Below, in pieces: positions 6,610 through 13,637 of a stretch of DNA of 18,630 bases. The DNA lies in assembly GCA_927435965.1 (NCBI GenBank), contig CAKMKB010000234.1, forward strand, positions 1 to 18,630, written 5' to 3'. A program made the translations under genes and the position numbers. Origin of the DNA: 38-11 sp927435965 (GTDB lineage: Bacteria; Bacillota; Clostridia; Tissierellales; Dethiosulfatibacteraceae). Position 1 is the first letter of the stretch. Every line of letters starts with the position of its first letter. The notes below the pieces were generated by a model, which worked only from the letters and a program-made list of their open reading frames with translations, was not told where the DNA came from and did no database searches.

Positions 6610-9090
6610 ATGGGGAAGCTCTACAAGAGATTTCTGCTCATTTCATTATCTTTGTTTCTTTTACTCACATCAGTCTTTGTTTACTTATATAATCGAGTGG
6701 ATTATAGGATACGGGAAGAGATAGAAACTGCAACCAGATATAAAACAGATGATTTGTCCGAAAGGATTGGTCTCTATTTTGACATGAACAGCAGCAAGAT
6801 GCTAGATGCTGCTGATTTTATAGGTAGATTTCCGTCGGATGAGCAACAGATATCAGATTATTTAAAAAGCAAGCTAATGAGGTCAGAATCATTTAGCGTG
6901 CTTTTTTTTGCTAACGTACAAGACAAGGTTATCAATACATTGGACTGGATACAACCGGAGGGATTTGATCCATCCAGCAGACCTTGGTATCATAATGCTA
7001 TAGAAAGACAGAATGTTGTCATGAGTGGGCCTCATCCTGACTTGAACACAGGAGAACCTGTAGTGAGTTTCTCTAAGACGGTCAACGATGAAACCGGAAG
7101 CTTCTTGGGTGTTGTTGGTGGCAATATAGATCTTGATAACTTAAGTCAGGCTTTAAAACTGACAGAATCAACAGGCAATGATATATCTGTTGTTTTGGAT
7201 AAGAAGACTAAAAAAATAATACTCTGCTCGAATGTTGTCAGTCAAGACCATTTTCCATTCAATGCTGAAGATCTGGAATCAATCCTCAGTTCATCGCTAG
7301 ATGAGTCAATAGAAAGCGATACTGTTTTTATTAATGGAAATGAGGCAAGAGTCTCTTTGAATCACATAGACAACACCGACTGGGTAGTTGCCTCAGTTCT
7401 CTTGATGAATGATGCAATGGCACTCAAGAAAGAATTTCAAGACTGGTATATTTCAATGATGATTATTTGGGTGGCAGCCTTTCTGATTCAACTGTGGTTG
7501 ATTCAGAAAAATGTGATCAATCCCCTCTATAGGCTTCAAGAGAGCATACAAAAACTGAATCTTGAAGAGCAGGATGTGTATAGGATAGAAGATGCGGAAC
7601 TGAAAGAGTTGAACGCTCTTAGAGATAAACTGAACAGTATGCTGGATAAAACTAGAGGGTACATCAATACAATACAGGATGACAGAAAACATATGTCAAG
7701 CTTGCTCAGCGACAGGGAAGCTCTATTCAAGAATTCACCCAATCCTATCGTCATATTTGACCAGAACCACAGGGTAGTGGACATCAACAAACCTTTTACG
7801 CAAGTGTTTGGCTATAAATTGGACGAGATCATCGGTAGAGAATTGGATGATTTGTTGAGTAAGGACAATGAGATGAGCGATGCTCAGCTACTGACCAGCA
7901 GGGTTTTTTCAGGCCTAGAGGTCAATGGCGAGGGTGTGAGATATGCTAAGGATGGCACTGGTATAGATGTAAGCATCACAGGAGTGCCTATTGTGAAAGA
8001 TGGTCAGATAATTGGTGGATATGGTATGTATCTGGATATATCAGACAGGAAAAATGTTGAAAAAGAAATCTTACATATGAGCTACAACGACCAGTTAACC
8101 GGTGTCTACAATCGAAGATTTTTCGAGGAAGAGATCAAACGCTTGGATTCTCTCAGAAATCTACCCATATCTATCGTCATGATTGATGTCAATGGACTGA
8201 AATTGATAAACGATGCTTTTGGACATAAAAAAGGTGATGACGTACTCGTCAAAATTGCGCAGTCAATAAAGGAATCCTGCAGGGAAGGGGAAATAGTTGC
8301 CAGATATGGCGGAGATGAGTTTGTAATGCTGCTGCCTAAAACAACCGAAGAAGGTGCTGAAAAAATAGTTGAGAGAATCAGATTGAAGTCAGATGCAAAG
8401 AATAGAGATGAACCTATCTATCTGTCGTTTGCTGCTGGCATTGCAACAAAATCAGAGGTAGAACAAGATATATTTGAGATATTGAAACGAGCCGATGACT
8501 TGATGTATGAGAAAAAGTTGCATGAAAGCCCTTTCACAAGAGGTAGCCTAATCAAAACTCTAATTAGAGCACTCTATAACAAGAACAACCTGGAAGAAGA
8601 GCATGGTAAAAGAGTCAGTGAAATGAGCACTCGAGTTGGAGAAGCACTGGGATATGACAAAGAGAAGCTGGACAGGATAAAAACCCTCGGGCTAATACAT
8701 GATATAGGAAAAGTAGGCGTTGAAGAAGATACATTGAAGAAAAAAGAATCCCTGACCGATCAGGAATGGAAAAATATGAAAAAGCATACAGAAATAGGAT
8801 TCAGAATTGTCAGCGAAATTGAAGAGATGGCAGACTTGGCACAATATGTATTGCTTCATCATGAAAGATACGATGGAAAGGGATACCCCAAGAAATTAAA
8901 AGGAAAGGATATCCCCGAGTTTGCGCGTATCATAGCTGTTGTGGATGCCTTTGACACCATGACAAACGATACAGTATACAGAAAAAGAATGTCTACTGAA
9001 GAAGCCGTTGAAGAGCTCAAAAAGAATGCAGGCACTCAATTCGATCCTGAGATTATTGATATATTGATTAAACTGTTAATCCACGACTAA
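6610..9090 (+). CDS. Membrane sensor with Cache, PAS, GGDEF and HD-GYP domains (c-di-GMP turnover)
   Basis: An 826-residue signalling protein that can both make and break cyclic di-GMP. It has membrane segment 1 (8-28), an extracellular Cache-type sensor (about 31-275, with RPWYHNA at 124-130), membrane segment 2 (279-299), a HAMP-like/coiled linker (300-365), PAS (371-480), GGDEF (485-640) and HD-GYP (645-826). The synthase motif GGDEF (567-571) is intact, and the product-inhibition site RxxD is REGE (558-561), so its last residue is Glu instead of Asp. The hydrolase residues H665, HD (697-698), H726, HHE (750-752) and GYP (758-760) are all present. Cytosolic output probably responds to an external small molecule sensed by Cache. 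The ribosome site is weak (GGGG, 7 bases). The last 15 bases overlap the convergent lipoprotein gene. Confidence 0.94.
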   Translation: MGKLYKRFLLISLSLFLLLTSVFVYLYNRVDYRIREEIETATRYKTDDLSERIGLYFDMNSSKMLDAADFIGRFPSDEQQISDYLKSKLMRSESFSVLFFANVQDKVINTLDWIQPEGFDPSSRPWYHNAIERQNVVMSGPHPDLNTGEPVVSFSKTVNDETGSFLGVVGGNIDLDNLSQALKLTESTGNDISVVLDKKTKKIILCSNVVSQDHFPFNAEDLESILSSSLDESIESDTVFINGNEARVSLNHIDNTDWVVASVLLMNDAMALKKEFQDWYISMMIIWVAAFLIQLWLIQKNVINPLYRLQESIQKLNLEEQDVYRIEDAELKELNALRDKLNSMLDKTRGYINTIQDDRKHMSSLLSDREALFKNSPNPIVIFDQNHRVVDINKPFTQVFGYKLDEIIGRELDDLLSKDNEMSDAQLLTSRVFSGLEVNGEGVRYAKDGTGIDVSITGVPIVKDGQIIGGYGMYLDISDRKNVEKEILHMSYNDQLTGVYNRRFFEEEIKRLDSLRNLPISIVMIDVNGLKLINDAFGHKKGDDVLVKIAQSIKESCREGEIVARYGGDEFVMLLPKTTEEGAEKIVERIRLKSDAKNRDEPIYLSFAAGIATKSEVEQDIFEILKRADDLMYEKKLHESPFTRGSLIKTLIRALYNKNNLEEEHGKRVSEMSTRVGEALGYDKEKLDRIKTLGLIHDIGKVGVEEDTLKKKESLTDQEWKNMKKHTEIGFRIVSEIEEMADLAQYVLLHHERYDGKGYPKKLKGKDIPEFARIIAVVDAFDTMTNDTVYRKRMSTEEAVEELKKNAGTQFDPEIIDILIKLLIHD

Positions 9091-9429
9091 AGTACCGACA
9101 ACCGGTAGATTATCTAGGACGCGTTTGCCATGAGGAGACAGATCAGCTATCTGTTCGGATAAGTCTTGTCCGGCTTCGTTGCCGTTATGCATGCCCCCGC
9201 TCCAAGGTGCTACGTCGGTAACATCATAGATAACACCATCGACAGCCACATAGGCCTTGTTGCCATCTTTGCCGTTAAATTGTGATAATTCTTCTATGGT
9301 CAGTTCGATCATTTCTCCCTCTGTTTCGCCGGGACTAGCTTGTGTAGTGGTCTCGGCGTTTTCCTGCGAACAGGCAACAACAGTAAGGACCAACAGGACC
9401 ATCATAAAAATCAAGATTATTTTTTTCAT
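9076..9429 (-). CDS. Cytochrome b5-like heme-binding lipoprotein
   Basis: A 117-residue exported lipoprotein. The signal peptide ends in lipobox VVAC with the lipidated Cys at 20, followed by a Thr/Glu-rich linker to about 38. The remaining 75 residues match the cytochrome b5-like heme/steroid-binding domain: ELTIEELSQFNG, then AYVAVDGVIYDVTDVAPW, then SGGMHNGNEAG and SPHG. The two histidines in the last two motifs are the likely axial heme ligands. It would hold a heme outside the membrane and may pass electrons or heme to a partner that is not visible here. AGGTGA lies 7 bases before the ATG. Its promoter overlaps a Fur-like palindrome, which suits a heme protein. It overlaps the preceding forward gene tail to tail by 15 bases, with no separate terminator seen. 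Confidence 0.88.
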   Translation of the reverse strand: MKKIILIFMMVLLVLTVVACSQENAETTTQASPGETEGEMIELTIEELSQFNGKDGNKAYVAVDGVIYDVTDVAPWSGGMHNGNEAGQDLSEQIADLSPHGKRVLDNLPVVGTLVVD

Positions 9430-9457
9430 TTAAGTTCACCTACTTTCATATATTTTG

Positions 9458-9486
9458 ATTATACAACAAATATAAATGATAATCAA
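9458..9486 (-). promoter_or_regulatory. Promoter of the b5-like lipoprotein gene
   Basis: On the minus strand, TTGATT (9486-9481), exactly 17 bases, TATAAT (9463-9458). The start is predicted near 9451, about 20 bases before the ATG. Confidence 0.7.
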
Positions 9487-9491
9487 TATCA
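9477..9491. promoter_or_regulatory. Fur-box-like operator
   Basis: TGATAAT-C-AATATCA is a 7-1-7 inverted repeat with six of seven symmetric pairs, near the Fur consensus TGATAAT-N-ATTATCA. It fully covers the -35 box of the minus-strand promoter, as at 2214-2228. Confidence 0.6.
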
Positions 9492-9510
9492 ACAACAAAA
9501 TGGTTGATTT

Positions 9511-9545
9511 TTGATTGGATAACTGTTATCTTGTATAGTGTTATC
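9511..9545 (+). promoter_or_regulatory. Promoter and operator-like palindrome of the ABC-F gene
   Basis: TTGATT (9511-9516), 17-base spacer, TATAGT (9534-9539). The spacer holds a perfect 6-1-6 palindrome, GATAAC-T-GTTATC (9518-9530), and a third GTTATC half-site follows at 9540-9545. This is a likely repressor site. It differs from a Fur-type 6-1-6 core at one symmetric position, so it could bind the same regulator or another. Confidence 0.55.
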
Positions 9546-9570
9546 ATCGAATTAAAGATGGCTGTGGCCT

Positions 9571-9598
9571 AGTAGAAAGTAGAAAGTAGAAAGAGGAA
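9571..9598 (+). repeat. Tandem heptamer repeat merging into the ribosome site of the ABC-F gene
   Basis: Three exact copies of AGTAGAA (9571-9591) are followed by a degenerate copy, AGAGGAA (9592-9598), which serves as the Shine-Dalgarno region. Copy number could change by slippage. That would change leader length, not reading frame. Confidence 0.8.
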
Positions 9599-9609
9599 GA
9601 ATTAACGAT

Positions 9610-11166
9610 ATGAGCATATTAAATGTAGAAAATGTCAATCATGATTTTGGGGGTCGAAAGATACTGGAAGAAGTCAGCTTCCGCCTACTCAAGGGTGAAC
9701 ATGTAGGATTGATAGGAGCCAACGGTGAGGGCAAATCCACACTTTTGAACATTATCACAAACAAGCTGATGCCAGACTCAGGGACTGTGGAATGGTGCAA
9801 TAGAATCACAACGGGCTATTTGGACCAACACACCGTTTTGAATAAAGGCTCTTCAATTAGAGATGTCTTGAAAACCGCCTTTGACCATATGTATCAGCTG
9901 GAGCAGGAGATGCTTCAGATATATGACAAGATGGGCGATGCAACAGATGAAGAGCTAGCAAAATATATGGAAGAAACAGCAGAAATACAACACGAGCTTG
10001 ATCACAACGGCTTTTATATGATAGACGCCAAAATAGAAACAGTAGCAAAGGGATTGGGATTGAGCGACATCGGATTGGACAAGGATGTCTCAGACTTAAG
10101 TGGAGGTCAAAGAACCAAAATTCTACTGACCAAGCTGCTCCTTGAAAGCCCCATGATACTGATACTGGATGAGCCGACAAACTACCTGGACGCAGAGCAT
10201 ATAGAGTGGTTGAAGTCGTATCTTCAGGCCTATGAGAACAGCTTTATTCTGGTGTCCCATGATGTTGAGTTTCTCAACAGCGTGGTCAACGTCATTTACT
10301 ATCTAGAAAACTCCACGATGGTGAGATACAAAGGTGACTATGATAATTTCTTGAGAATGGATGAGCTTAAAAAGAGACAGATCGGTCAGGCTTATGAGAA
10401 GCAGCAAAAGGAAATAGAGAAACTGGAAACCTTTATCGCTAAGAACAAAGCTAGGGTAGCGACTACCAACATGGCAAAAAGTAGACAGAAAAAACTGGAC
10501 AAGATGGATATAATTGAGCTGGCAAGAAAAAAAATCAAGCCGGAGTTTCACTTTAGAGAAGCAAGAGCCTCGACTCGCTATGTTTTTCAGACAGAGAATC
10601 TAATCATTGGATATGATGAGGCATTGACATCGCCATTGAAGATTAGCTTGGAAAGAGGTCAGAAGATTGCCCTGAGAGGGGTCAATGGTCTAGGAAAATC
10701 CACTCTAATGAAGACATTGGTAGGACTGTTGAAGCCCTTTTCAGGTGAGGTGGAGCTTGGAGATTATCTCTTCCCCGGCTACTTCGAACAAGAATCCTCT
10801 AGAGACAACCAGAAGACGGCTTTGCAAGAGGTATGGGAGCTATACCCTTCTATGACGAATGGTGAAGTCAGAGCTGCCCTGGCCAAGTGTGGACTGACCA
10901 ACGAGCACATCGAAAGCAAGATGATGGTTCTTAGCGGAGGCGAGAATGCAAAGGTAAGATTGTGCAAGCTGATGCTAAGAGATATCAATTGGTTGGTCCT
11001 GGATGAGCCGACAAATCATCTGGATGTTGATGCAAAGGATTCATTAAAAAAAGCCCTGATCAATTTCAAGGGCACCATACTACTGGTCAGCCACGACCCT
11101 TCCTTCTATGAGGACTGGGTGACAGATATATGGAATGTGGAAGACTGGACAACCAAAATCGTATAA
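9610..11166 (+). CDS. ABC-F family ATPase (ribosome-associated, YkpA/YbiT-like)
   Basis: A 518-residue soluble protein with two ATP-binding cassettes and no membrane segments, which defines the ABC-F family. These proteins bind the ribosomal E site and affect translation, and some protect against ribosome-targeting antibiotics. Cassette 1 has Walker A GANGEGKST (36-44), signature LSGGQ (163-167) and Walker B LILDEP (184-189). Cassette 2 has GVNGLGKST (357-365), LSGGE (441-445) and LVLDEP (462-467). The charged linker between them (about 240-320) is the ribosome-contacting helical arm of the family. The size and the DEPTNYLD/DEPTNHLD pair best fit the housekeeping YkpA/YbiT group. An antibiotic-resistance role cannot be assigned. 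The start has AGAGGAAG about 11 bases upstream, part of a tandem repeat. Confidence 0.93.
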   Translation: MSILNVENVNHDFGGRKILEEVSFRLLKGEHVGLIGANGEGKSTLLNIITNKLMPDSGTVEWCNRITTGYLDQHTVLNKGSSIRDVLKTAFDHMYQLEQEMLQIYDKMGDATDEELAKYMEETAEIQHELDHNGFYMIDAKIETVAKGLGLSDIGLDKDVSDLSGGQRTKILLTKLLLESPMILILDEPTNYLDAEHIEWLKSYLQAYENSFILVSHDVEFLNSVVNVIYYLENSTMVRYKGDYDNFLRMDELKKRQIGQAYEKQQKEIEKLETFIAKNKARVATTNMAKSRQKKLDKMDIIELARKKIKPEFHFREARASTRYVFQTENLIIGYDEALTSPLKISLERGQKIALRGVNGLGKSTLMKTLVGLLKPFSGEVELGDYLFPGYFEQESSRDNQKTALQEVWELYPSMTNGEVRAALAKCGLTNEHIESKMMVLSGGENAKVRLCKLMLRDINWLVLDEPTNHLDVDAKDSLKKALINFKGTILLVSHDPSFYEDWVTDIWNVEDWTTKIV

Positions 11167-11175
11167 ATGCTTCTT

Positions 11176-12156
11176 TTAAGAAAGGCCCTCATCACTGGGT
11201 CTTTTACTTTGTATGAAATCAAAAATACCAGCGGTGGCTATACTTGCGACCAAGGCCATGGCACCAAGCTTTCCGCCTAGTCCAATGAAATAGTATTGGG
11301 TGTAGATAAAAATCAGGGAGCCGATTAGACCTGCCACCAACACCTGAACATTGTTTTTCAGACGTCTAACTGCAGACATGCCGACAAAGGAGCCACAAAA
11401 AGCACCAACAGCTAAAAATCCTGCAGATGTATCATGGAAGAAAGGGATGAGAATGCCAAACAGCAAACCGACCAGTGCTGAGCTGGCTACCGCCCCGTAG
11501 AGCGAACGCTTATTAATAACATAGGTCATAACTGCAGCTAATGAGAAATAGACAACCAATCGGTAATCTAGAACGACAAGATCGGGTTGAACAGTATCAT
11601 AAATACCACCAGTCAGCACTGCGGCTAGGAACGTTCCAAAATAAGCAATAGCACCAAGCTTTCCACCAAAACCGATAAAAACGTTGCCGGCAATCAAGAA
11701 TAAAAATCCGGAGAGACTGGCAGCAAGCATTATACCGCCATAGTTTGTAAGAATACCTAGACTGGCCATCCCCACAAAAGAGCCGCAATAGATTGGAATC
11801 TGAAACTTTTTTAATATGACAACACCCAATAAACCAACCAAACTTGACGCGATCACAGGACCCAGATTCAGATAATGATTTAGAAGAGCAGTCGACATAG
11901 CACCCCCGACAACAGCTATGAATACCGATATATAGCTCCTATCATAGGTGGTCTGGTTGATGGCTTCTTTATTAGGGCGGATATTGTTCTGCCATTCTTT
12001 AAAAATCTCGAAGATCAAAAAAACGATGATTGTCAGCTTGATGGCAGCAAAAATCCAATCACCTGATTGCACAGAAACCATCAGACTAACGGAAGTGAGT
12101 TTAAAAATAATGAAACAAAAAATAGATAGACTTAGAATTGCAAAATTGAAATACAA
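11176..12156 (-). CDS. Multi-pass membrane protein with an internal duplication, function unknown
   Basis: A 326-residue, strongly hydrophobic protein with about 9-10 predicted membrane segments. Residues about 97-187 and 218-313 are two copies of one unit. Each has an (A)SS-x-LVGLL segment (102-110 and 224-232), CGSFVGM (124-130 and 254-260), FIG(F/L)GGKLGA (160-169 and 290-299) and a GI(Y/F)D end. Gly-rich conserved loops repeated in two halves are usual in channels and transporters, so transport or channel function is a reasonable inference, but I do not recognise the family. The start is TTG at 12156, supported by AGGAGGT 4 bases upstream. The gene is transcribed alone, convergent with the ABC-F gene, and its 3' end carries that gene's terminator. 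Confidence 0.82.
   Translation of the reverse strand: MYFNFAILSLSIFCFIIFKLTSVSLMVSVQSGDWIFAAIKLTIIVFLIFEIFKEWQNNIRPNKEAINQTTYDRSYISVFIAVVGGAMSTALLNHYLNLGPVIASSLVGLLGVVILKKFQIPIYCGSFVGMASLGILTNYGGIMLAASLSGFLFLIAGNVFIGFGGKLGAIAYFGTFLAAVLTGGIYDTVQPDLVVLDYRLVVYFSLAAVMTYVINKRSLYGAVASSALVGLLFGILIPFFHDTSAGFLAVGAFCGSFVGMSAVRRLKNNVQVLVAGLIGSLIFIYTQYYFIGLGGKLGAMALVASIATAGIFDFIQSKRPSDEGLS
11181..11209 (+). terminator. Terminator of the ABC-F gene, inside the convergent gene
   Basis: AAAGGCCC (11181-11188) and GGGTCTTT (11197-11204) form 8 pairs with one G-T around an 8-base loop, followed by T-rich sequence on the forward strand. It lies within the last codons of the minus-strand membrane protein. Confidence 0.65.
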
Positions 12157-12190
12157 CGTGACCTCCTGAAGAAACCTTCCTTAAAATAAT

Positions 12191-12228
12191 ACTATAATAA
12201 CCATGTGGTGTCGATAAAAAGTCGATAA
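12191..12228 (-). promoter_or_regulatory. Promoter region of the duplicated membrane protein with direct repeats
   Basis: A minus-strand -10 TATAGT lies at 12196-12191. The -35 area is weak and contains two direct copies of GTCGATAA (forward strand 12210-12217 and 12221-12228) spaced 11 bases apart, about one helix turn. This suits an activator or repressor binding one face of the DNA. Confidence 0.4.
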
Positions 12229-12236
12229 TAAGATGG

Positions 12237-12268
12237 CATTAAAAAAGCCCTTGTGGATTTCAAGGGCT
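12237..12268 (-). terminator. Terminator of the hemerythrin operon
   Basis: AGCCCTTG (12246-12253) pairs perfectly with CAAGGGCT (12261-12268) around a 7-base loop. On the minus strand TTTTTT follows. It lies 11 bases after the hemerythrin stop codon. Confidence 0.92.
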
Positions 12269-12279
12269 AGTCAGCAATT

Positions 12280-12834
12280 TTAATTGTATTTTTTCTCCAG
12301 TTCATCCACAAGAGCAATATATTTGTTTTGTATTCCAAGATCCGCCTGTTTTGCTTCAAAAGCTTCACACTGCAGGTTGACTTCCTCTATGGTTTCAGGT
12401 GACAGCTCTCTTTCAGCAAAGCGGTAAACCACATTGTCTTCCTTATCGATATGACGGTCTAGAAGATTGGCATAGCCTACAGCACTAGCAATGATGTCAA
12501 GCTTGGCTTCCTCATTGCCTTTTTTTAATTCCTCCAGGGCTTTCCTTAGTTCAGCCATATGAAATCTTCCCATGTCATGCTCAACAAGCATTCCATTCTT
12601 GATGATTACTTTACCTGTATCTCCGAGCTCTTCTTCCATGCGGTTGAACAAAAGCTTTTCTTCCTTGCCATGATGGTGGTCATCTGCATAGGTCTTAACA
12701 AAATCTATCATTTTGTAAAAATCATCGTAGTCAGGAGTATCACCCTTTAGCAATCTAAAGGATGCTTTCCTTAAAATTTGAAGCATTCTCTTTATGTATT
12801 TGTGTTCGTCGATCATCAGTTCTATGCCGTTCAT
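12280..12834 (-). CDS. Hemerythrin-domain protein
   Basis: A 184-residue cytoplasmic protein with a full hemerythrin four-helix bundle, which binds a non-heme diiron centre and in bacteria senses, stores or detoxifies O2 or NO-type species. Candidate ligands in order are H11 (DEHKYI), H54 with E58 (HHHGKEE), H86 (VEHDMGR), H128 and D133 (RHIDKED): the expected set. A helical tail of about 40 residues follows the bundle. It is the second gene of an operon. Its ATG overlaps the stop of the upstream gene in an ATGA arrangement (12831-12834), so the two are translationally coupled and likely work together. An oxygen- or NO-related role is inferred from the family and the regulatory palindrome upstream of the operon. 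Confidence 0.93.
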   Translation of the reverse strand: MNGIELMIDEHKYIKRMLQILRKASFRLLKGDTPDYDDFYKMIDFVKTYADDHHHGKEEKLLFNRMEEELGDTGKVIIKNGMLVEHDMGRFHMAELRKALEELKKGNEEAKLDIIASAVGYANLLDRHIDKEDNVVYRFAERELSPETIEEVNLQCEAFEAKQADLGIQNKYIALVDELEKKYN

Positions 12835-13463
12835 ACTAATACCTCACTTATTAGATTAGTGCCATCATCAAGCACCCTAAACTCAAAAGCGTTTCCGAAA
12901 GAAGAAACAAAGCCTTTTATCAAAGCGTCCCTAAGTCTGTAGAAGTTTTCAACCTCTCCATTTACAGTGCCCCAATATTCCTTGTGTATACATCTTGTCC
13001 TTATCCAACCAAAGGATTTCTCATCCTTGTGAACCGGTTTGTTTATGCTGTCACAGGGCATGCCTTCCAGCAGAATGTTGTTGAGAGATTTGAACAATCC
13101 CTCCGCATCGGTTTCACCTTCAACATACTCCTTGGCAATGTCAATGCCATATTGCTCAAAAACTTTTTCCAAGTCATCAAGCGATAATTTGGTATTGTCT
13201 AGCAGAGAGGTCACCACATAGGCAATCCTTGATTCTACGCTTGTAACCCTGTCCTGCAGCCAGCCATGTATATTCGCATGGGTTATCACATCACTCAGCT
13301 CTCCCCTGACGGGGGCGGCAAATCTGTTGTTGGCAGAGTTGATAATATCTTCAACATCTATCCCTTGTTCTATAGCAAAAGCTGTAATCCTGTCTAACAG
13401 GGCTTCGTGATAATTGATTTTCTTGTACATCCAGTAGTGTATCGGTCCTAAAAAAGCACTCAT
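12831..13463 (-). CDS. Unrecognised conserved-looking protein coupled to hemerythrin
   Basis: A 210-residue soluble protein beginning MSAFLGPIHYWMYKKINYHE, with no signal peptide or membrane segment. I do not recognise a domain. The N-terminal 60-130 residues are helical and acidic. The C-terminal part has CDSINKPVH, GWIRTRCIHKEYWG and a FEFRVLDDG strand, with two Cys and several His/Trp that could bind metal, heme or a cofactor. ATG 13463 was chosen over ATG 13466 because AGGAG then lies 5 bases upstream instead of 2. The ATGA overlap with the hemerythrin gene shows they are expressed together. The likely job is in the same O2/NO/iron response, perhaps as sensor or partner, but that is inference. 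Confidence 0.85.
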   Translation of the reverse strand: MSAFLGPIHYWMYKKINYHEALLDRITAFAIEQGIDVEDIINSANNRFAAPVRGELSDVITHANIHGWLQDRVTSVESRIAYVVTSLLDNTKLSLDDLEKVFEQYGIDIAKEYVEGETDAEGLFKSLNNILLEGMPCDSINKPVHKDEKSFGWIRTRCIHKEYWGTVNGEVENFYRLRDALIKGFVSSFGNAFEFRVLDDGTNLISEVLV

Positions 13464-13515
13464 CATATCTCCTTGATATTCATATTTGATTTTATCATTT
13501 CATTAAACATAATAT

Positions 13516-13552
13516 ATACCATATCAAGCCGGGATGTTGTAACATATGTTAC
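13516..13552 (-). promoter_or_regulatory. Crp/Fnr-type palindrome and promoter of the hemerythrin operon
   Basis: GTAACAT-ATGTTAC (13539-13552) is a perfect 14-base palindrome of the GTAAC-N4-GTTAC form. On the minus strand a TATATT -10 follows (about 13520-13525), and no good -35 exists. With the usual spacing from the -10 to the start, the palindrome centre falls near -41.5, the classic position of class II activation by Crp/Fnr-family regulators. Confidence 0.5.
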
Positions 13553-13567
13553 GCATTTCTTATCGTA

Positions 13568-13596
13568 TTGCCAATGCTGAATAAAATTAGTATAAT
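13568..13596 (+). promoter_or_regulatory. Promoter of manA-cysQ
   Basis: TTGCCA (13568-13573), exactly 17 bases, TATAAT (13591-13596). A second TATAAT occurs at 13599-13604. The start is near 13603, about 35 bases before the manA ATG. Confidence 0.75.
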
Positions 13597-13637
13597 GATA
13601 TAATATACGATTGAAATAGAGTTGGAGGAGTGAGCAT

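Noticed and set aside
13539..13552. Palindrome as part of a transposon end
   Set aside because: No second copy, target duplication or transposase is nearby. Its position at a promoter suits a regulator site better.
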